From Ideonella sp. WA131b (GTDB lineage Bacteria; Pseudomonadota; Gammaproteobacteria; Burkholderiales; Burkholderiaceae_C), in contig JAGTJW010000002.1 of NCBI GenBank assembly GCA_023657425.1, positions 114,431 to 178,430 of the forward strand: a DNA stretch of 64,000 nucleotides. The letters are read 5' to 3'. Numbering within the stretch: position 1 is the stretch's first letter; every line of letters begins with the position of its first letter. Positions 1 to 9,450 of this stretch are shown here, piece after piece. The position numbers were made by a program, and so were the translations under genes. A model generated the notes under the pieces. That model was not told where the DNA came from. It did not search any database and worked only from the letters and a program-made list of their open reading frames with translations.

Positions 1-1363
1 GCAGCGCCGCGCGGAGGGTCTCGATGAGGCGATCGACGTGCGCGCGCTCGATGATCAGCGGCGGCGACAAGGCGATGGTGTCGCCGGTGGTGCGGATGAG
101 CAGGCCCTGCGCCCAGCAGTCGAGGAAGACCGAGAACGCGCGCTTGGTGGGCTCGCCCGCGATGCCCTGCAGCTCGATGCCGCCCACGAGGCCGAAGTTG
201 CGCACGTCGATGACGTGTGGCTCACCCTTGAGCGAGTGCACGCCCGCGGCGAAGTAACCGGCAATGTCGCCCGTCACGGGGTTCGCGCGCGTGAGCAGCG
301 ACTCCTCGGCGTAGGTGTCCAGCGTGCCGATGCCCGCCGCGCAGGCCAGCGGGTGGCCCGAGTAGGTGTAGCCGTGCGGGAACTCGATCAGGTGCTCGGC
401 GCCCACCATGAACGCGTCGTGAATCTCGTTCTTCACGATCACCGCGCCCATGGGCACGGCGCCGTTGGTCAGGCCCTTGGCGCAGGTGATCATGTCCGGC
501 GTCACGCCGAAGGTCTGCGCCGCGAAGGCCTTGCCGGTGCGGCCGAATCCCGTGATGACCTCATCGAAGATGAGCAGGATGCCGTGCTTCGTGCAGATCT
601 CGCGCAGCTTCTGCAGGTAGCCGGCCGGCGGAATGAGCACGCCCGTGCTGCCGGCGATGGGCTCCACGATCACCGCCGCGATGTTGCTCGCGTCGTGCAG
701 CGCCACGAGCTTTTCCAGGTCGTCGGCGAACTCGGCGCCGTGCGCGGGCTGGCCCGGGCTGAAGGCGTTGCGCGCGAGGTCGTGCGTGTGGCGGATGTGG
801 TCGGTGCCGGCCACGGCCAGGCCAAAGGTCTTGCGGTTGCCGATCATCCCGCCCACCGAGATGCCGCCGAAATTGACGCCGTGGTAGCCGCGATCACGGC
901 CGAGCAGGCGGGTTCGCGTGCCTTCGCCGCGCACGCGGTGGTAGGCCAGCGCCATCTTGAGCGCCGAATCCACCGCCTCGCTGCCGCTGTTGGCGAAGAA
1001 CACCTTGCCCATGCCGGCCGGCGCCAAGGCGGCCACGCGCTCGGCCAGCTCGAAGGCCTTGGGGTGGCCCATCTGGAAGGGCGGTGCGAAGTCCATCTCG
1101 GCGGCCTGGGCCTGGATGGCGGCGGTGATGCGCGGCCGGTTGTGACCGGCGTTCACGCACCACAGGCCGGCCACGGCATCGAGCACCTCGCGGCCCTGCA
1201 CGTCCCAGTAGTGCATGCCGCTGGCGCGGGCCAGCAGGCGCGGCGCCTTCTTGAACTGGCGGTTGGCCGTGAAGGGCATCCAGTGGGCCCCCATGGCCGG
1301 GGGCAGCTGGCTGCCCACGGCTTCGGCGGCTTGCATCAGGGCGGGGTCGAGGGCTTTGTTCAT
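1..1363 (-). CDS. omega-amino acid (beta-alanine):pyruvate aminotransferase, partial at left edge
   Basis: Class III PLP-dependent aminotransferase, expected to move the amino group of an omega-amino acid such as beta-alanine to pyruvate in the cytoplasm. The frame is open from the ATG at 1363 to the left edge, about 454 codons, so only the last few residues are missing. The N-terminus has the family block AHWMPFTANRQFKK and a GLW-x-AGH stretch. Further in are FANSGSEAVD, the IFDEVITGFGRTG aspartate motif, and the ITCAKGLTNG motif with the PLP lysine near residue 295. It is divergent from an Lrp-type regulator across 139 bp, which suggests control by that regulator. The nearby agmatinase makes putrescine a possible alternative substrate, but the N-terminus fits the beta-alanine group better. 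Confidence 0.88.
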   Translation of the reverse strand, partial: MNKALDPALMQAAEAVGSQLPPAMGAHWMPFTANRQFKKAPRLLARASGMHYWDVQGREVLDAVAGLWCVNAGHNRPRITAAIQAQAAEMDFAPPFQMGHPKAFELAERVAALAPAGMGKVFFANSGSEAVDSALKMALAYHRVRGEGTRTRLLGRDRGYHGVNFGGISVGGMIGNRKTFGLAVAGTDHIRHTHDLARNAFSPGQPAHGAEFADDLEKLVALHDASNIAAVIVEPIAGSTGVLIPPAGYLQKLREICTKHGILLIFDEVITGFGRTGKAFAAQTFGVTPDMITCAKGLTNGAVPMGAVIVKNEIHDAFMVGAEHLIEFPHGYTYSGHPLACAAGIGTLDTYAEESLLTRANPVTGDIAGYFAAGVHSLKGEPHVIDVRNFGLVGGIELQGIAGEPTKRAFSVFLDCWAQGLLIRTTGDTIALSPPLIIERAHVDRLIETLRAAL

Positions 1364-1502
1364 GGCGGGGCCTGCAAAGAAGGCGTGCGGAATCGCCTGG
1401 GCAGTCTAGCCAGCCGCGCACACAATGTGCTTGCCAAGCTGGACCGGGGCTACCCTGAGCGGCACAATCGGCTGCTGCGCCACAGCCGCCTCACGCAAGA
1501 AA

Positions 1503-1988
1503 ATGCTGACCCCCAGCCCCGCCGTGCAACTGGATGCCATCGACACGGCCATCCTGGCCGCGCTGCAGCGCGAGGGCCGGATCTCCAACCAGGCCCTGGC
1601 GCAGCAGGTGCACCTGAGCCCCAGCGCCTGCCTGCGGCGCGTGAAGGCGCTGGAGGATGCCGGCGTGATTGCCGGCTATGTGGCGCTGCTCAACCCACGC
1701 GCCATCGGCCGGCCGGGCACCAGCTTCACCATCATCAACCTCGAAAGCACCCAGCCGGTCGTGCGCCAGGCCTTCGAGCAGGCCGTGGCCGACACGCCGG
1801 AGATCCTGGACTGCCACTACGTGGCCGGCGCCAACGACTACCTGGTGCGCTTCACCTACCGCGACGCCGAAGACCTGGAGCGCTTCCACGCCGAGGTGCT
1901 GGCGCGGCTGCCCGGCGTGGTGCGCAGCAACTCGATGCTGGTGCTGCGCACCGTCAAGCGCACGACCGCGCTGCCGCTGCCGGCTTGA
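1503..1988 (+). CDS. Lrp/AsnC-family transcriptional regulator
   Basis: DNA-binding regulator of the Lrp/AsnC family, 161 residues, the usual length. Residues 10-60 form the winged helix with the typical LDAIDTAILAALQREGRIS start and the recognition helix SPSACLRRVKALE. Residues 70-150 form the RAM ligand domain. The frame is open upstream to 1425, but the ATG at 1503 fits where family proteins begin. The 139-bp gap to the divergent aminotransferase is the likely place where it binds. Lrp-type proteins commonly sense amino acids and control the adjacent catabolic gene, so control of the aminotransferase is inferred from position. The ligand cannot be read from the sequence. Confidence 0.9.
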   Translation: MLTPSPAVQLDAIDTAILAALQREGRISNQALAQQVHLSPSACLRRVKALEDAGVIAGYVALLNPRAIGRPGTSFTIINLESTQPVVRQAFEQAVADTPEILDCHYVAGANDYLVRFTYRDAEDLERFHAEVLARLPGVVRSNSMLVLRTVKRTTALPLPA

Positions 1989-2000
1989 GCGCCGGGGTGG

Positions 2001-2945
2001 TCAGCTTGCCTGCATGGCACCCATGGGGTGGCGTGCGAGCTGACCGCACAAGAAGGTCCAGACGAAATGCGCCGCCGCCTGGCTGGTGAGTTCGGCATGG
2101 TCGTAGGGGGGCGCCACCTCGACGCAGTCCATGCCCACGAAGGGCAGGTCGGCCAGCTCCTCCAGCAGCGTCAGCACCTGCGCGGTGGCCAGGCCCCCGG
2201 GTTCGGGCGTGCCGGTGCCGGGCGCGAAGGCCGGGTCCAGGCAGTCGATGTCCAGGCTCAGGTACAGCGGCGGATGCCCATGCTCGGCCAGGCGGCTGCG
2301 GATGGCCTTAAGCACCGGGGCCAGCTGGGCTGGCGAGGCCAGGCCGCGCAGCTCGCGCGCCGTGACGATCTGTCCGCCTCGTTCGCGCACGTACTCGCGC
2401 GCGGCACGCTCGCCGGCCGAGCGGATGCCGATCTGCGTGAAGCAGGCATCGACCACCAGACCCTCCTGCATCGCTTCGTAGACCCAGGTGCCGTGGCCGC
2501 TGGGCTCGCCGAAGTGGTCGGTCCAGGTGTCGCAGTGGGCATCGAAGTGGATCACGGCCAGCGGCCGGCCGAGCTGGCGGCGGTACTCGCGCAACAGCGG
2601 CAGCGTGATCGAGTGATCGCCACCCAGCCACAGCATGCGGTGGCGCGCGATCAGACCTGCGGCCTCACGCTGCAGCACCTCGCGCATGCGCTCCAGGCCG
2701 GTGTTGGGCAGGCGCAGGTCACCGGCGTCGCCCAGCCAGGGCTGCGGCGCGAGCTCGAACACAGGGTGCGTGCCGTCGCACAGCATGTGGCTGGCCTCGC
2801 GGATGGCGCGCGGCCCCATGCGCGCGCCGCTGCGGTTGGTGGTGGAGCCGTCCCAGGCCACCCCGGCCACGGCCCAGGGCGTGTCGTCGGCCGGCGGGCC
2901 GACTTTGAGGAAGCGGCTGTCGGAGCGGTAGGCAAAGTCGGACAT
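2001..2945 (-). CDS. speB: agmatinase / ureohydrolase family protein
   Basis: Binuclear manganese ureohydrolase, 314 residues, normal for the family. The expected reaction is agmatine to putrescine plus urea. The three metal-binding blocks are present: GGDHS at 108-112, DAHCD at 135-139 and SLDIDCLDP around 230-238. It converges on the Lrp-type regulator with only 12 bp between the stop codons. Guanidinobutyrase and other guanidino-acid hydrolases share these motifs, so the substrate is less certain than the family. The adjacent aminotransferase would suit a polyamine or omega-amino-acid route, but that link is inference. Confidence 0.85.
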   Translation of the reverse strand: MSDFAYRSDSRFLKVGPPADDTPWAVAGVAWDGSTTNRSGARMGPRAIREASHMLCDGTHPVFELAPQPWLGDAGDLRLPNTGLERMREVLQREAAGLIARHRMLWLGGDHSITLPLLREYRRQLGRPLAVIHFDAHCDTWTDHFGEPSGHGTWVYEAMQEGLVVDACFTQIGIRSAGERAAREYVRERGGQIVTARELRGLASPAQLAPVLKAIRSRLAEHGHPPLYLSLDIDCLDPAFAPGTGTPEPGGLATAQVLTLLEELADLPFVGMDCVEVAPPYDHAELTSQAAAHFVWTFLCGQLARHPMGAMQAS

Positions 2946-3207
2946 CGGGCGCTCATCGGTTCAGGGTTGGAGGCAGCGCCGCGCAGCGGGCACTCTCGCG
3001 GCCGATCATAGGCAGCCTGCGGCTCCGTCCCGCCATGAAGCCCGTCGAGCTTGTGCAGCACCGGCCCCGTTTCGCTTGCTGAATTCTCTATCTCACGATG
3101 CGAAAAGTGGCATGCTGCGCCGCCGCATTGGCATCGCACATCGGAAAGCGCCATTCCATCATGCGGCACGGCGTCTGCAAGTTCTTGATTCGCATGAATT
3201 TTCAATC

Positions 3208-3225
3208 ATGTCTTTTGTAAGACAT
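3208..3225. promoter_or_regulatory. perfect 7-4-7 palindrome upstream of aceA, putative operator
   Basis: ATGTCTT, spacer TTGT, AAGACAT: a perfect inverted repeat about 90 bp upstream of the isocitrate lyase start, in a locally AT-richer patch. The 370-bp gap between 2946 and 3315 holds no gene I can support, and this palindrome is its only clear feature. Isocitrate lyase genes are usually switched by carbon source, so a dimeric repressor or activator site is a reasonable inference. The protein is not identified. Confidence 0.5.
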
Positions 3226-3315
3226 AAGTTGTTTGACGTGGCTCGGCCTGCGCCACACTGGGCCCCAGCTGCCGGAACCACCGGCCCGATCTCCCCACCA
3301 CCCTGGAGCCCCGCC

Positions 3316-4614
<1,299 letters not shown>

Positions 4615-4816
4615 GCCCGGACGTGAGCCGCCGGAAGGCGGCGAACGCCTGGCGAAGGACTGCCGGCGATTTCACGCCGGCAGGCATGGGCCCGGACGTG
4701 AGCCGCCGGAAGGCGGCGAACGCCTGGCGAAGGACTGCCGGCGATTTCACGCCGGCAGGCATGGGCCCGGACGTGAGCCGCCGGAAGGCGGCGAACGCCA
4801 GGCGAAGCACTGCCGG
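4615..4816. repeat. 75-bp tandem repeat, 2.7 copies, two hairpins per unit
   Basis: Units start at 4615, 4690 and 4765, an exact 75-bp period. The first two copies are identical over their length, and the third diverges after about 50 bp. Each full unit has two palindromes. One is GCCGCC-GGAA-GGCGGC (4627-4642 in copy 1) and the other is an 8-bp stem TGCCGGCG/CGCCGGCA around ATTTCA (4661-4682). This resembles REP/BIME-type extragenic repeats. It begins immediately after the aceA stop, so it may act on the 3' end of that mRNA. All three + frames give translations, but none looks like a protein. Confidence 0.9.
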
Positions 4817-4818
4817 CC

Positions 4819-4929
4819 ATGATGCTGGCCATCCAGGCCGAGGTGCCCAAGCTGCAGGGCCGCGTGATGCAGGCGCTGGAGCGCCTGGCGGCCGAGGGCA
4901 TCCAGGTGCAGCCGCCGGCCCCGCGCTGA
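4819..4929 (+). other. possible 36-residue coding remnant after the repeat
   Basis: A short open frame follows the last repeat copy. It starts MMLAIQAEVPKLQGRVMQ and ends in QPPAPR. It looks more protein-like (amphipathic helix) than the repeat before it, and it stops 20 bp before the converging permease gene. There is no convincing ribosome site. It could be the tail of a gene whose front was replaced by the repeat, or chance. I do not recognise it. Confidence 0.2.
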
Positions 4930-4949
4930 AGCGCCCGACCGGCCAGGCG

Positions 4950-5861
4950 TCAGTCGGCCCAGGCGCCGCGCCGACGCCAGGCCCACAGCGCCGCAAACAG
5001 GGCCGCCGAAGCCACCAGCACGCCGGCCAGCAGCGGCCGGCCCAGGTTGGCGAAAGCGGCGCCGAAGTCGTGCAAGGCCCAGCCGGGCAGCGCCTTCAGC
5101 GTCTCTTGCGGCAGGACGTTAGGACCGGTCGCGAGATCGTCGCCAGCGGCTCCCAGCAGCGAATGGGCCGACATCTGCAGCATCGCGCCCAAGGTGTTGG
5201 CGAACACCGGCTCGCCGAACACCCGCTCCAGGCCCTGGCTCAGCAGGATGAGCGCGATGCACAGCAACGGCAACCCCCAGCGCTTGAAGTAGGCGTTCGA
5301 CAACATGGCGGCCAGCACCAGCGGCAGCAACCACAGCAGCGCCATGGGCACGCCGGCCACCGCGCGCAGCAGCAGCGCAGCCAGGGCCGGCAGGATCTCG
5401 CGCCAGGGCAGCGCGAACCACTCGCCCAGGCCCACGACGCGGCCCACCGTGACCATAGACACCGGAATCGCCACCAGCGAGCCCACCACCAGCGCCGCGG
5501 CCGGCACAAGCAGCAGGTGCACGAGGATCGGCGCCAGCAGGCTCTCGGCATGGCCGCTGGGCAGCGACAGCCAGAACTCGACCGAGCGGTCGCCGTGGTC
5601 GCGCCGGGGCGAATTCAGCGCGATGAACAGCGAGGTGACGCCGAGCAGCAGCAACACCGCGGCCGTGGAGATGACGAAGGTGAGCAGGGTCAGGACAACC
5701 GAGAGGTCACGCGGAATCTGCGCCCTCATGTCGTCGTCGAGCTGGATGGTGCCCAGGCTCAGGAGCAGCAGCGACACGGCCAGCGGCACCAGCACCAGCA
5801 TGGCCCAGGCGAAGCGGTGCTGCAGCCACTCGCGCAGCATCAGGGGCAGGAGGTTGTTCAT
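4950..5861 (-). CDS. ABC-2 type transporter permease
   Basis: Integral inner-membrane subunit of an ABC exporter, 303 residues. Hydrophobic stretches lie near residues 18-36, 58-82, 110-135, 158-185, 195-208 and 275-292, giving about six membrane segments, as in ABC-2 permeases. Between the first two is a soluble loop (IQLDDDMRAQIPRD). It follows its ATPase gene by 24 bp and is last in the order gntR - ATPase - permease. The substrate cannot be read from the sequence. YtrA-type loci of this layout often export antimicrobial or cell-wall-active compounds in other bacteria, which is only a hint here. Confidence 0.83.
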   Translation of the reverse strand: MNNLLPLMLREWLQHRFAWAMLVLVPLAVSLLLLSLGTIQLDDDMRAQIPRDLSVVLTLLTFVISTAAVLLLLGVTSLFIALNSPRRDHGDRSVEFWLSLPSGHAESLLAPILVHLLLVPAAALVVGSLVAIPVSMVTVGRVVGLGEWFALPWREILPALAALLLRAVAGVPMALLWLLPLVLAAMLSNAYFKRWGLPLLCIALILLSQGLERVFGEPVFANTLGAMLQMSAHSLLGAAGDDLATGPNVLPQETLKALPGWALHDFGAAFANLGRPLLAGVLVASAALFAALWAWRRRGAWAD

Positions 5862-5885
5862 GGTCGGGCTCCGGGGAGGCAGGTG

Positions 5886-6788
5886 TCAGAAGTGCTGGCG
5901 GTCGAGTTCGGGCTTGCGCGTGAGCGCCACGAACAGGTCGACCAGGCTCGGGCGGATGCGGCGGCCCAGGGCCTGCACCGAGGGTGGCGGCTCGCCGTCG
6001 AACAGCGCCGCTGCACCGCCCTGCACGCGGTAGCGCAGCAGCGGGTGCGCGGCGGCCATCTCCTCGGCCACGGCCGGGTCATGGCCGAGCGCCACGAAGC
6101 GGCGGTCGACCTCCTCCAGGCTGATCGACAGCACCAGCCTGCCTTCGTTGAGCATCAGCACATCGGACAGCAGGGACTCGACCTCCTCGACCTGGTGCGT
6201 GCTGACGAGCACGCTGCGCTCGCCGTCGCACCACTCGTCGATGAGCATCTCGTAGAAGGCCTTGCGCGACAGCACGTCCAGGCCCAGCGTGGGCTCGTCC
6301 AGGATCATCAGCCGCGCGTCGATGCTGGCCACCAGGGCCAGGTGGGCCTGGGCCACCATGCCCTTGGACAGCGTCTTGACCTTGTCGTTCAGCCCCACGC
6401 TCGTGCGCGCCAGCAGGGCCCTGGCGCGCTCGGCCGAGAAGCGCGGGTGCAGGCGTGCCATCAGCCTGATCAGCTCGCTCACCCGTGCCCAACGCGGCAG
6501 GATGGCCACATCCGGGATGTAGCAGGCACTCTGCAACAGCGCCACGCGGTCGCGCTGCGGATGCAGGCCCAGCACGCTGAGCTCGCCCTCGGGCGCCGCC
6601 AGGCCCACCATCGCCTTCATCAGCGTGGTCTTGCCGGCGCCGTTGTGGCCGAGCAGGCCGACCACGCGGCCCTTGGGGATGGTGAAACTGACGTCGTCGA
6701 CGGCCGCCTTGCGGCCATAGCGGATGCTCAGGTGGCGGGCCGAGACCAGCGTGTCGCCGGGGTTGGTGGCCGGGGTGGGGGTCGTCAT
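5886..6788 (-). CDS. ABC transporter ATP-binding protein
   Basis: ATPase subunit of the exporter, 300 residues. Walker A is GHNGAGKTT at 47-55, the signature is LSKGM, and Walker B is LMILDEPTLGLD. The histidine switch lies in VSTHQVEEVE. The ATG at 6788 overlaps the stop of the upstream GntR-type regulator as ATGA, so the two are translationally coupled. The C-terminal 80 residues are an extension after the ATPase core, common in ATPases paired with ABC-2 permeases. A much longer open frame runs upstream in this phase, but it is antisense to other genes. Confidence 0.92.
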   Translation of the reverse strand: MTTPTPATNPGDTLVSARHLSIRYGRKAAVDDVSFTIPKGRVVGLLGHNGAGKTTLMKAMVGLAAPEGELSVLGLHPQRDRVALLQSACYIPDVAILPRWARVSELIRLMARLHPRFSAERARALLARTSVGLNDKVKTLSKGMVAQAHLALVASIDARLMILDEPTLGLDVLSRKAFYEMLIDEWCDGERSVLVSTHQVEEVESLLSDVLMLNEGRLVLSISLEEVDRRFVALGHDPAVAEEMAAAHPLLRYRVQGGAAALFDGEPPPSVQALGRRIRPSLVDLFVALTRKPELDRQHF

Positions 6789-7168
6789 GCCCGCTTCTCC
6801 TGGTGGATGGCTTGTTCGGTGTCGGTGTCCCAGTCGAGCTGCTGCGCGGCGATGCCCAGCCGGCGGAGTTTGGCGCGCAGACGCGGCCATTCCTCGGCCA
6901 GGAAGCGCTGGCGTTCGGCCAGGCGGAGGCGGTCGCGCGCACCGGCCATCACGAACAGGCCCAGGCCGCGGCGGCCTTCCAGCAGCCCGGCGTCGGCCAG
7001 CGCCTGCAGCGCGCGGCTCACCGTCAGCGGGTTCAGAAGGTGCTGGCCGGCCAGGGCGCGCACCGAGGGCATCGCCTCGCCCTCGGGCGGCTCGCCGTCC
7101 AGCAGCCGGGCCGCGAGCAGGTCGGCCAGCTGCTGGTAGATGGGTTGTCGTTCGTCCCAGTTGGTCAT
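6785..7168 (-). CDS. GntR-family (YtrA-like) transcriptional regulator
   Basis: Short GntR regulator of 127 residues. The winged helix spans about residues 8-78, with PIYQQLADLLAARLLDGE at its start and the recognition helix NPLTVSRALQALADAGL. The short C-terminal helical tail has no ligand domain, which is the hallmark of the YtrA subfamily. The start is set at the ATG at 7168, because everything upstream in frame lacks family similarity. It leads the exporter operon and probably represses it, since YtrA-type genes are usually autoregulated. Confidence 0.88.
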   Translation of the reverse strand: MTNWDERQPIYQQLADLLAARLLDGEPPEGEAMPSVRALAGQHLLNPLTVSRALQALADAGLLEGRRGLGLFVMAGARDRLRLAERQRFLAEEWPRLRAKLRRLGIAAQQLDWDTDTEQAIHQEKRA

Positions 7169-7210
7169 CGGGGCCCTCCGTGCCGCGTCGCCAGGGCGGC
7201 GCCGGGTGCA

Positions 7211-7232
7211 GTGTGTTGCTGATGTAGCACAC
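7211..7232. promoter_or_regulatory. imperfect inverted repeat in the GntR operon promoter
   Basis: GTGTGTTGCT, spacer GATGT, AGCACAC lies 43 bp upstream of the GntR-type start. The arms GTGT...GCT and AGC...ACAC pair with one unequal base. YtrA-type operators often have GTGT/ACAC outer arms, so this is a plausible self-binding site. It also lies in the 187-bp gap facing the divergent hydrolase gene. Confidence 0.35.
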
Positions 7233-7355
7233 CATATCAGCCCCACCAGGTGCACGGCCCCGGCGTTGCGATGGGCCGGGGCCAGGGCACGACAGACTGC
7301 GGACGGCGCGGATGCGCCGCAGCCCGGACGGCGGCGCCCGTATGCTCCGCGCCCG

Positions 7356-8273
7356 ATGACGCTGAACCTGCTGACGCCGACCATGGCCGGGCTGCTCGAC
7401 CGCATCCGCCGCGCGCGCCGGCCGCCGCTGCACGCGCTGGGCGTGGCGGAGGCCCGCGCCGCTTACGAGGCGGGCGCCGAGGTGCTGGACCTGCCGCGCA
7501 CGCCACTGGCCGACGTGACCGCGCTCACCCTGGCCGGCCGCCCCGCGCGCCGTTACGCCCCCGAGGCACGGCCGCTGCCGGCGCTGCTGTACCTGCACGG
7601 CGGCGGCTTCGTCATCGGCAGCCTGGAAACGCACGACAGCCTGTGCCGGCAGCTGGCCCTGCGCAGCGGCTGCGCCGTGGTGTCGCTGGACTACCGACTG
7701 GCCCCCGAGCACCCATTCCCGGCTGCGGTGGACGACACCTGGGCGGCACTGCAGGCGCTGCTGGAGCAGCCCGCCGCGGCCGGCATCGAGCGCCTCGTGG
7801 CCGTGGGCGGCGACAGCGCGGGCGGCACCCTGGCCGCCGTGGCCGCGCTGCACGCGCGCGACCGCGGCTGGCCGCTGGCGCTGCAGCTGCTCATCACGCC
7901 CGGCACCACAGCGCACGCGGACACCGCGTCGCACAAGCTCTTCGCCGAGGGCTTCCTGCTCGACGCCGCCACCATCGCGTGGATGTTCGACCACACGATC
8001 CCGCAGGCCCACCGCCGCGACTGGCGCTTTGCGCCGCTGGAGGCCGAGGTCGACGGCGTGGCGCCGGCCTGCGTCATCCTGGCCGAGTGCGACCCGCTGG
8101 TCGACGAAGGCCTGGCCTACGCCGACCGGCTGCGTGCCGCCGGTGTGCCGGTGCAGCTGGAGCTGCTGCGCGGCGTCACGCACGACTTCATCAAGATGGG
8201 CCGCGCGCTGCGCGAGGCCCAAGACGCCCTGGCCGCCGCCGCGGCCGCCCTGAAGGAGGCCGCCCAACGATGA
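7356..8273 (+). CDS. alpha/beta hydrolase, hormone-sensitive-lipase family esterase
   Basis: Serine esterase of 305 residues. The oxyanion motif HGGGF lies near residue 85, the nucleophile motif GGDSAGG near 150, the catalytic aspartate in ECDPLVDE, and the histidine in GVTHDF. These place it in the HSL (family IV) esterases, which hydrolyse short acyl esters in the cytoplasm. The frame is open upstream to 7140, but MTLNLLTP at 7356 is where homology should begin. Its stop overlaps the start of the next gene as ATGA, so it is cotranslated with a thioesterase-GNAT fusion. The natural substrate is unknown. Confidence 0.88.
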   Translation: MTLNLLTPTMAGLLDRIRRARRPPLHALGVAEARAAYEAGAEVLDLPRTPLADVTALTLAGRPARRYAPEARPLPALLYLHGGGFVIGSLETHDSLCRQLALRSGCAVVSLDYRLAPEHPFPAAVDDTWAALQALLEQPAAAGIERLVAVGGDSAGGTLAAVAALHARDRGWPLALQLLITPGTTAHADTASHKLFAEGFLLDAATIAWMFDHTIPQAHRRDWRFAPLEAEVDGVAPACVILAECDPLVDEGLAYADRLRAAGVPVQLELLRGVTHDFIKMGRALREAQDALAAAAAALKEAAQR

Positions 8274-9127
8274 AACGAGCCGATTTCCGCTACCGCGAGC
8301 CGCTGCGCGTGCGCTGGGCCGAGGTCGATCTGCAGAAGATCGTCTTCAACGGCCACTACCTGATGTACGTCGACACCGCCGTGGCCGGCTACTGGCGCGC
8401 GCTCGCGCTGCCCTACCACGAGACCATGGAGCGTCTGCAGGGCGACCTGTACGTGCGCAAGGCCACGCTCGAGTACGAAGGCTCGGCGCGCTACGACGAG
8501 CGGCTGGAGGTCGGCATCCGCTGCACGCGCATCGGCAACTCGTCGATGGGCTTCGTGGCCGGGGTGTTCCGCGGCGAGCAGCGGCTGGTGCACGGCGAGC
8601 TGGTCTACGTCTTCGCCGACCCGCACACCCAGACCAGCCGCCCGGTGCCGCACGAGCTGCGCGACTGGCTGCAGGCCTTCGAGGCCGGTGAGCCGATGGT
8701 GCAGGTGGCGCTGGGCGACTGGGCCGCGCAGCAGGCCGAGGCGCTGACGTTGCGCCACGCCGTGTTCGCCCAGGAGCAGGGCATCCCGGCCGGGTTGATG
8801 GCCGACGAGGCCGACGCCGGGGCGCTGCACGCGCTGGCGCGCAACCGCGCCGGGCGCGCGGTGGGCAGCGGGCGGCTGGTGGTGCAGGCCGACGGCCACG
8901 GGAAGATCGGCCGCATGGCGGTGGACGCCACCGTGCGCGGCGCGGGCGTGGGCGGCGCGCTGCTGCAGGCGCTGGTGGGCGCGGCGCGCGGGCGCGGACT
9001 GCCCGGGCTGGTGCTGCACGCACAGGCCACGGCCGAGGGCTTCTACCGCCGCGCCGGCTGGCGGCCCGAGGGCCCCGTGTTCGAGGAGGCCGGCGTGCCG
9101 CACCAGGCGATGACGCTGGCGCTCTAG
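8270..9127 (+). CDS. hot-dog acyl-CoA thioesterase fused to GNAT acetyltransferase
   Basis: Two-domain protein of 285 residues. Residues 8-135 are a YbgC/FcbC-type hot-dog thioesterase, with the catalytic-loop pattern VDLQKIVFNGHYLMYVD around 23-39. Residues about 145-285 are an ElaA-like GNAT acetyltransferase, with RHAVFAQEQGIPAGL and the acetyl-CoA loop near VRGAGVGGALLQAL. GAAGGAGGC lies just upstream of the ATG at 8270, which overlaps the previous stop by four bases. A single uninterrupted frame covers both domains, so this is a real fusion and not two genes. Coupling thioester hydrolysis with acyl transfer is inferred. Both activities need testing. Confidence 0.85.
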   Translation: MKRADFRYREPLRVRWAEVDLQKIVFNGHYLMYVDTAVAGYWRALALPYHETMERLQGDLYVRKATLEYEGSARYDERLEVGIRCTRIGNSSMGFVAGVFRGEQRLVHGELVYVFADPHTQTSRPVPHELRDWLQAFEAGEPMVQVALGDWAAQQAEALTLRHAVFAQEQGIPAGLMADEADAGALHALARNRAGRAVGSGRLVVQADGHGKIGRMAVDATVRGAGVGGALLQALVGAARGRGLPGLVLHAQATAEGFYRRAGWRPEGPVFEEAGVPHQAMTLAL

Positions 9128-9141
9128 CGCCGCAGGGCCGC

Positions 9142-9450
9142 TCAGCGCGCCAGCGACTCGAAGACCTCGACCTGCCGCGGACCGCGGCACCAGGGCGTTG
9201 CCGCCTGCGTGCCCCGCGCCACGATGACAGCCTGCAGCCCGGGGGCGATGCCGCCCTCGTGGGCGTAGGTTTCCATCAGTGTGGCGTGGGCGGCGCCGTC
9301 CTCGTCGGCCCGCAGGTACAGGCGGGCGGTGAGGCCCGGCCACTCGGCCTGGAGCTGCTGCTGGAACTGCTGCATCGCCCGGCGCGCCGCGCCCAGGTCT
9401 TGCGGCTCAAGGCGCCAGTACACGAAGAGCTCGCGCACCGCGGCGCTCAC
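9142..9450 (-). CDS. DUF4936 family protein
   Basis: Small 102-residue protein with the DUF4936 layout: VRELFVYWRLE at the start, a central LRADEDGAAHATLMETYAHE, and a conserved HVEVFE-like end (RQVEVFESL). The start is the GTG at 9450, which overlaps the ygfZ stop as GTGA. The longer in-frame extension to 10170 is antisense noise. The family is typical of Burkholderiales and usually sits directly after ygfZ, as here. Its fold suggests a stress-responsive alpha/beta-barrel dimer, but no function is established. Confidence 0.8.
   Translation of the reverse strand: MSAAVRELFVYWRLEPQDLGAARRAMQQFQQQLQAEWPGLTARLYLRADEDGAAHATLMETYAHEGGIAPGLQAVIVARGTQAATPWCRGPRQVEVFESLAR

Noticed and set aside
38-2089. 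A 683-codon plus-strand frame over the left end
   Set aside because: It lies opposite the aminotransferase, whose frame is open through the edge and has all family motifs.
4615-4816. 75-bp repeats as a CRISPR array or as repeated protein
   Set aside because: There are no spacers between copies, the units contain palindromes, and every phase reads through as arginine-rich sequence without similarity to anything I know.
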